The translations under genes and the position numbers were made by a program. 44,008 nucleotides of DNA from Microbacterium sp. (lineage in GTDB: Bacteria; Actinomycetota; Actinomycetes; Actinomycetales; Microbacteriaceae). Each line of letters opens with the position of its first letter. The first letter of the stretch is position 1. A model generated the notes under the pieces. That model worked only from the letters and a program-made list of their open reading frames with translations, was not told the DNA's origin and ran no database searches. The stretch lies in contig NZ_JAPSHY010000026.1 in NCBI RefSeq assembly GCF_031179285.1, forward strand, positions 1-44,008, read 5' to 3'. Positions 39,702 to 44,008 of the stretch are shown here, one piece after another.

Positions 39702-40934
39702 TCAGCGTCCCGTCTCGGCGACGAACGCCGGTTCGGTCACGGTGTCGAAGGTGCGCGCGATGCGGGCGCCGTCGGCGTAGTCGATCTCGTAGAGTCGCTT
39801 CTCCGTCGGCGCGCTGAGGTATGCCCGATGCTGATCGGCGATGAGTGTCGGCACCCTGCCGGCGGCGAGCGAACCGGCGACGAGCGGTGTGGTTTCGGAG
39901 GTGACGGATCCGTCCGTGCCGTTCAGCACGAGAACCCGTCCGTCCTGGGCGAGAGCCAGCACAGTCCCGTCTTCGTCATCCACCGCGGTGACGTGAGCGA
40001 GCGGCGTCGGTGCAGGCAGCAGCGTCCATGCCCGGTCGCGGGTGTCGAGGAGCCAGATGCCGCCTTCGCCGGCGAGTCCTGCGACGGTCGGACGCCCCTC
40101 ACGGTTGTCGAAGTCCCGAACCGGTATGGCATCGGTGCCCGCCGGGTACGGGATGCGTTCCACCTGCAATTCGTCGTCGACGACGTGCGCGAGCAGGGCG
40201 CCGTCTGCGCAGCCGATGACCGCGCCGACGCGTGTGGTGATCGTTCCGGCCGGGTCGACGCACGGCTCTTCGAGACCGGTCTTCTCGCCCTCCGCGGTGT
40301 AGCCGAGAATCTCCGTGCCCACTCCGTCGGTCGCCTCCGTGACGAGCGCGAAGGAGCCGACGGGAACGACCAGGCCATCGTGCGGCTCGCGCCGCAGTCG
40401 GAATCTCTCGGTGACCTCCCCCTTCGACAGGGCCTCCGTGTCCAGCAGCACGGCGTCGCCCGAGCCGGCGAAGGAGATGCCGGTGCTCCCGGTGGTGGAG
40501 AGGTTCGTCGTCGCGACCGTCGCCTGTCCGTCGCCCTCGACCCCGCCGAGCAGCCGGGGAGCCGCCCGGTAGTAGTGGAAATGGTCGATATGATCCCAGG
40601 TCCACACGCCGCTGTCGACGATCTCCACGGCGCCGTCGGTCTCGGCGAACAGGTAGCGCCCGTCGGTCGACACGGCCGTGGGAGCGGCGACTTCGCCCAG
40701 CGGGGAGACGCTCTCGTCGAGCAGATCGAGATGTGTGACCGCTCCGGCCGGGTCGATGACGGTCAGCCCGAGTTGCGGCTCGGCGACCTCCTCCGCGTTG
40801 GAGACCGCCCCGTGACCGTCTCCTGCGGCACCGTCGGGTGCACTCGAGGCGGGCGCTGCCGGCTGCCCGGCGCACGAGGTGAGGGCGAGCGTGAGCACGC
40901 CGGTGGATGCGAGGAGGGTGAAGCGAGAGCGCAC
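39702..40934 (-). CDS. Beta-propeller-like lipoprotein of the azt operon (AztD-like paralogue)
   Basis: 410 residues. The signal peptide ends in LTSC. The mature part has repeated four-strand blades: LTVIDPAGAVTHLDLL, TAVSTDGRYLFAETDGAVEIVDSG, GGIWLLDTRDRAWTLL, TVLALAQDGRVLVLNGTDGSV. A His-rich strip WDHIDHFHYY could bind zinc. It resembles AztD in fold and size but is clearly distinct. Its place between aztB and aztC suggests a second zinc chaperone or partner. The GTG at 40934 is preferred (AGGA 8 bases upstream); an ATG at 41006 overlaps the aztB stop. Confidence 0.8.
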   Translation of the reverse strand: MRSRFTLLASTGVLTLALTSCAGQPAAPASSAPDGAAGDGHGAVSNAEEVAEPQLGLTVIDPAGAVTHLDLLDESVSPLGEVAAPTAVSTDGRYLFAETDGAVEIVDSGVWTWDHIDHFHYYRAAPRLLGGVEGDGQATVATTNLSTTGSTGISFAGSGDAVLLDTEALSKGEVTERFRLRREPHDGLVVPVGSFALVTEATDGVGTEILGYTAEGEKTGLEEPCVDPAGTITTRVGAVIGCADGALLAHVVDDELQVERIPYPAGTDAIPVRDFDNREGRPTVAGLAGEGGIWLLDTRDRAWTLLPAPTPLAHVTAVDDEDGTVLALAQDGRVLVLNGTDGSVTSETTPLVAGSLAAGRVPTLIADQHRAYLSAPTEKRLYEIDYADGARIARTFDTVTEPAFVAETGR

Positions 40935-41002
40935 GGGGTTGTTCCTGTCTGTTTTCGAGTTCGTGCGGTGGGCGGACTCAGCGGGGCCCGCCGGGTGCCG
41001 CC

Positions 41003-41866
41003 TCATGTCGCGAGAGCGGGCACGGCCCAGCGACCGCGGAGCGAGGAGAGAGCGGCGCGCGCTGCCCACGACACGCAGGTCAGCAGGATCGCCGCACCGG
41101 CGACGGATGCCCCGGCGGCGGTCGCCGCGTACCACGACGCGATCAGACCGAGCACGACCGCCGTCACCCCGAAGGCCGACGCCAGGATCATGCGACTCGG
41201 AATGCGAGTGGTCCAGTGGCCGGCCGCCACGGCAGGCGCGAGCAGGAGTCCGACGACGAGCATGGAACCCACCGCCTGATAGGACGCCACGATCGCGAGC
41301 GTGACGAGACCGACGAGGGCGGCCTGTGCGAGCCGCGGGCGCAGACCCAGCACCGACGCGATGCGCGGGTCGAGCGAAAGTGCGACGAAGGCACGGTGAC
41401 AGAGCGCGGCGACCGCCAGACCGAGGGCGGTGGCGACCGCCAGCAGGATGATGTCGCGCTGATCGATCGCGAGGATGTCACCGAACAGGATCGCTGTGGC
41501 GTCGGTTGCAAAGCTGCCCGAGTGGGAGATGATGATGACCCCCAGCGCCAACATCGACACGAAGAGCAGTCCGATGCTGGTGTCGTAGGACAGCTTCGCG
41601 CGCCGCTGCAGGGCGCCGATCCCCAGACTCATGGCGATGGCGCTGAGCGCGCCCCCGGCGAGCACCGGCAACGACAGCACCGTGGCGAGCGCGACACCGG
41701 GAAGCATCCCGTGCGCCAGCGCTTCGCCGAGGAAGGCCATGCCGCGGATGACGACCCAGGTGCCGACGATCCCGCACAGGATCGCGACGAGGGCGCCGCC
41801 GATCAACGCGCGCTGCAGGAACTCCAGCGCGAACGGCGCGAACGGCATGGCAACAGAGGGGGTCAC
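41003..41866 (-). CDS. aztB: Zinc ABC transporter permease AztB
   Basis: About 287 residues with eight or nine hydrophobic helices of the ABC-3 metal permease family: LQRALIGGALVAILCGIVGTWVVIRGMAFLGEALAHGMLPGVAL, SYDTSIGLLFVSMLALGVIIIS, ASYQAVGSMLVVGLLLAPAVAAG. It forms the zinc channel with the AztA ATPase encoded divergently. The GTG at 41866 is chosen as a likely leaderless start near the promoter; MPFAPF at 41848 is the alternative. Confidence 0.88.
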   Translation of the reverse strand: MTPSVAMPFAPFALEFLQRALIGGALVAILCGIVGTWVVIRGMAFLGEALAHGMLPGVALATVLSLPVLAGGALSAIAMSLGIGALQRRAKLSYDTSIGLLFVSMLALGVIIISHSGSFATDATAILFGDILAIDQRDIILLAVATALGLAVAALCHRAFVALSLDPRIASVLGLRPRLAQAALVGLVTLAIVASYQAVGSMLVVGLLLAPAVAAGHWTTRIPSRMILASAFGVTAVVLGLIASWYAATAAGASVAGAAILLTCVSWAARAALSSLRGRWAVPALAT

Positions 41867-41887
41867 GTTCAGCGAGCTTAGACCTAG

Positions 41888-41904
41888 TTGAGAATGATTA
41901 TCAA
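41888..41904. promoter_or_regulatory. Zur box between aztA and aztB
   Basis: TTGAGAATGATTATCAA is a 17-bp palindrome (7 of 8 pairs) with the AATGATTAT core of Zur/Fur-type sites. It overlaps the -35 regions of both divergent genes, so zinc-loaded Zur would shut off both. Confidence 0.85.
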
Positions 41905-41915
41905 ACTCGTAGACT
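41888..41915 (+). promoter_or_regulatory. aztA promoter, leaderless
   Basis: TTGAGA (41888-41893) and TAGACT (41910-41915) are 16 bases apart; the aztA ATG at 41922 is 6 bases after the -10 box, so transcription should begin at or next to the start codon. Confidence 0.6.
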
Positions 41916-41921
41916 GAGGAT

Positions 41922-42575
41922 ATGACCTCCCTCGCCATAACCGCCGTCATCGTCGCACGGCTGACAGATGTCGTCGTCCGGTACGACGGCCGACCGGCGC
42001 TGGCCGGGGTCAGTGCGGAGATCTTCAGGGGCGTATCGACCGTCATCACGGGTCCGAACGGGGCAGGAAAGTCGACTCTGCTCGAAGTCATCGCGGGGAC
42101 CTTGGTCCCGTCGACGGGGGAGCGCTGGGTGGAGGGTGCGGTGGCGTTCGTGCCGCAGCGCGCGTCGATCCCGCCACGGCTGCCGGTCTCTGTGCGAGAC
42201 GTGGTCAGCGTGGGCGCCTGGGGCGGCCTGGGTCTGTGGCGACGCATGGACTCGGCGGCGCGCGACGGCGTCGACCGCGCACTCGAGCGGCTCGACATCG
42301 GCGCCCTCGCCAAGCATCCGTTCTCGTCTCTCTCCGGCGGCCAGCAGCAGCGTGCGCTCCTGGCGCAAGGACTCGCGCGGCGGGCGGATCTTCTTCTGCT
42401 CGATGAGCCGACGACCGGGCTGGATGCAGCCAGCAGCCGTCGGATCAGGCAGGTCCTTCACGAAGAGGCCGAGCGCGGCGCAGCGGTGGTCTGCGTCTCG
42501 CATGACGCGGCGGTGATCGGCGACGCCGACGACACGATCCGGCTCCTCGACGGGCGGGTCGCCGCCACCGAATGA
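41922..42575 (+). CDS. aztA: Zinc ABC transporter ATPase AztA
   Basis: 217 residues, short for an ABC ATPase but complete: Walker A GPNGAGKST (44-52), Q-loop FVPQRASIP, signature LSGGQQQR, Walker B LLLLDEPT, D-loop TGLDAAS and switch His in CVSHDA. It powers the AztB channel. Within the family such metal ATPases are usually 215-260 residues. It is transcribed divergently from aztB, with the Zur box between. Confidence 0.9.
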   Translation: MTSLAITAVIVARLTDVVVRYDGRPALAGVSAEIFRGVSTVITGPNGAGKSTLLEVIAGTLVPSTGERWVEGAVAFVPQRASIPPRLPVSVRDVVSVGAWGGLGLWRRMDSAARDGVDRALERLDIGALAKHPFSSLSGGQQQRALLAQGLARRADLLLLDEPTTGLDAASSRRIRQVLHEEAERGAAVVCVSHDAAVIGDADDTIRLLDGRVAATE

Positions 42576-42618
42576 GAGCCAGCCGCTGCTCGACGTTCCG
42601 CACTGGCATGATGACGGA

Positions 42619-43530
42619 ATGGCCGATCCGCAGCAGCCTCCGACCATCGATGTCGCGCTCGTCGAGGCGCTCATCGGTGAGCAGTTCCCGCGCTGGGCTG
42701 ACCTGCCGATCACCCAGCTGGTCCCCGGTGGCTGGGACAACCGCACCTTCCGACTCGGCGACGAGCTGAGCGTCCGGCTGCCGAGCAGCGAGGCGTACGT
42801 GCTCCAGGTCGAGAAGGAACAGCGCTGGCTGCCCGTTCTGGCACCGCTCCTTTCCGTCGCGATTCCCGAGCCGGTGGGGCTCGGGAGGCCGTCTGAGCGG
42901 TTTCCGTTCCCGTGGTCGGTGTACCGGTGGCTCCCCGGAGAGCCGCCGTCGGCGGAGCTCATCGCGGCCGACGTGACCCTTGCCGCTCGCCTCGGCGACG
43001 TCCTCGCCGCGCTCCAGCGTGCGCCGGCCGAGGGCGCGCCGCTCCCGGGCGCTCACAACTTCTTCCGCGGCGACTCGCCGGCGGTCTACGAGGCCGAGAC
43101 GCTTCGCGCCATCGAGGTGCTCGGCGACAGCATCGATGCGGATGCCGTGCACGATGTGTGGCGTGCGGCGACGTCGAGTCGCTGGCGCGGCGAACCGGTG
43201 TGGTTCCACGGTGACGTCAGCGAGGGCAATCTCCTCGTCGACGACGAAGGCCGGCTGAGAGCCGTCATCGATTTCGGAACCTCGGGTGCAGGCGACCCCG
43301 CCTGCGACCTCGTGATCGGGCTGGCGACCATGCGCGGCGCCGCGCGTGACGCGTTCCGTGAGCACCGCGGGCTCGATGCTGATGCGTGGGCACGGGCACG
43401 CGGGTGGGCGATCTGGAAGGCGCTGATCGTGGCGGCGGGATTCGCCGGCTCGCATTCGCCCGACACCGAGACCCGCAAGGCCCGGCGCACCATCGACGCC
43501 GTGATCGAAGACCACCGGCAGGTCGGCTGA
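42619..43530 (+). CDS. Aminoglycoside phosphotransferase (APH) family kinase
   Basis: 303 residues of the APH/choline-kinase fold. The N-lobe has ITQLVPGGWDNRTFRLGDELSVRLPS. The catalytic loop VWFHGDVSEGNLLVDD supplies Asp and Asn, and the metal motif AVIDFGTSGAGDPACDL supplies the Asp of DFG. The family phosphorylates aminoglycosides or, more often, housekeeping metabolites; no feature points to resistance. It begins 43 bases after aztA and may share its message. Confidence 0.88.
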   Translation: MADPQQPPTIDVALVEALIGEQFPRWADLPITQLVPGGWDNRTFRLGDELSVRLPSSEAYVLQVEKEQRWLPVLAPLLSVAIPEPVGLGRPSERFPFPWSVYRWLPGEPPSAELIAADVTLAARLGDVLAALQRAPAEGAPLPGAHNFFRGDSPAVYEAETLRAIEVLGDSIDADAVHDVWRAATSSRWRGEPVWFHGDVSEGNLLVDDEGRLRAVIDFGTSGAGDPACDLVIGLATMRGAARDAFREHRGLDADAWARARGWAIWKALIVAAGFAGSHSPDTETRKARRTIDAVIEDHRQVG

Positions 43531-43584
43531 CCCGATCGGCGGCCGCAGACCTCGCCGGTCGCGTGTGCGGGGACGCCGGAGCCG

Positions 43585-44008
43585 TCAGGGTCGGGCGGCG
43601 GCGAGCACGCGTTCGGCGGCCCGCACCATCGCGATGTCGACGAACGTGCCGTCCTCGAGCAGGAACGCTCCGGTGCCGTCGACCGCGGCGGATCGCACGC
43701 GATCGACGACGCGCTGAGCCCGTTCGACCTCGGCCGCGTCCGGTGTGAACGCACGGCGGATGATGTCGAGCTGGCGGGGGTGCACGGCCGTGCGGCCGCC
43801 GAATCCGAGCGCGCGGCCGGAGCGGCAGCTCGCCTCGAGTCCGTCGAGATCGTCGACGTCGGCGTACACCGCCATCAACGGCGCCGGCAGGCCCGCAGCA
43901 GCAGCCGCATTGACGACGCGACTGCGCGACCACGCCAGTCCCGCTTCGCCGGCACTGCCCGCCGGCACGCCGAGCTCGGCACGCAGATCGGCCTCTCCGG
44001 TGGCGAGG
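43585..44008 (-). CDS. CitE-like HpcH/HpaI aldolase/lyase (5' part outside window)
   Basis: The last 141 codons of a minus-strand gene whose start lies beyond base 44008. They read LATGEADLRAELG, then RSRVVNAAAAAGLPAPLMAVYADVDDLDGLEASCRSGRALGFGGRTAVHPRQLDIIRRAF and end VRAAERVLAAARP. The GFGGRTAVHPRQ segment is the hallmark of the citrate lyase beta/CoA-ester lyase family, which cleaves or forms acyl-CoA thioesters with acetyl-CoA or glyoxylate. Confidence 0.88.
   Translation of the reverse strand, partial: LATGEADLRAELGVPAGSAGEAGLAWSRSRVVNAAAAAGLPAPLMAVYADVDDLDGLEASCRSGRALGFGGRTAVHPRQLDIIRRAFTPDAAEVERAQRVVDRVRSAAVDGTGAFLLEDGTFVDIAMVRAAERVLAAARP

Noticed and set aside
39222..41279. 685-codon plus-strand open frame opposite the azt genes
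   Set aside because: It is the antisense of two genes with signal peptides and propeller motifs; its translation is Arg/Ser-rich, without any domain, and results from high GC.
42619..43530. Antibiotic-resistance aminoglycoside kinase
   Set aside because: Only the general APH fold is present; most such genes in environmental Actinobacteria are not resistance genes, and there is no mobile element nearby.

Overview
The window is high-GC actinobacterial chromosome. Gene families, lipobox and twin-arginine signal peptides, frequent GTG starts, several promoters whose -10 lies a few bases before the start codon, and densely packed genes all fit Microbacteriaceae, most likely Microbacterium. This placement is inference; no rRNA or tRNA gene is present to confirm it. 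I found no phage, insertion sequence or CRISPR array.

Layout. 1-6.4 kb: a truncated flotillin-like SPFH protein, a MarR regulator with a structured leader, a GrpB-family protein, an SGNH hydrolase, a TetR regulator divergent from an alpha/beta hydrolase, and a NudK-type Nudix hydrolase divergent from a DeoR regulator. 7.2-13.1 kb: a 924-residue SARP/AfsR-type regulator, a gene-poor stretch rich in inverted repeats, then a run of three envelope genes (DUF4870 membrane protein, Pro-rich membrane protein, HtrA-like lipoprotein protease). 13.2-19.4 kb: mostly small metabolic and regulatory genes (MDR oxidoreductase, an unusual ABATE-CGNR-LacI fusion, a VOC protein, two SnoaL-like/hypothetical genes, an SDR, and an ArsR-SRPBCC fusion coupled to a RibD-like reductase).

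19.5-26.2 kb is a sugar-uptake operon: a LacI repressor, twin TTTACCGGTAAA-type operators, a lipoprotein solute-binding protein, two permeases and a GH31 glycosidase. It carries no ATPase gene, so a shared MsiK-like ATPase elsewhere is likely. 26.3-34.9 kb holds a possible tautomerase-like protein, a Pr6Pr membrane protein, an FAD amine-oxidase-like lipoprotein whose domain order is circularly permuted, an AAA ATPase under two GATAA/TTATC palindromes, a membrane protein, an MFS exporter divergent from an XRE-cupin regulator, an imine-reductase-like enzyme and an EEP-family phosphoesterase. 34.9-36.9 kb is an ECF42-type sigma factor cluster (YCII-sigma-SnoaL, all start/stop overlapping).

37.1-43.5 kb: an MmcQ/YjbR protein, then a zinc-import locus. 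aztA is divergent from aztB - propeller lipoprotein - aztC - aztD, and a Zur-type palindrome sits between the two promoters. An APH-family kinase and the 3' part of a CitE-like lyase end the window.

Most unusual items: the circularly permuted amine oxidase (27457-28845), the ABATE-CGNR protein carrying a LacI-type helix-turn-helix at its C-terminus with a tandem palindromic repeat upstream (14215-15103), and several clear palindromic operators whose regulators can be proposed from context.
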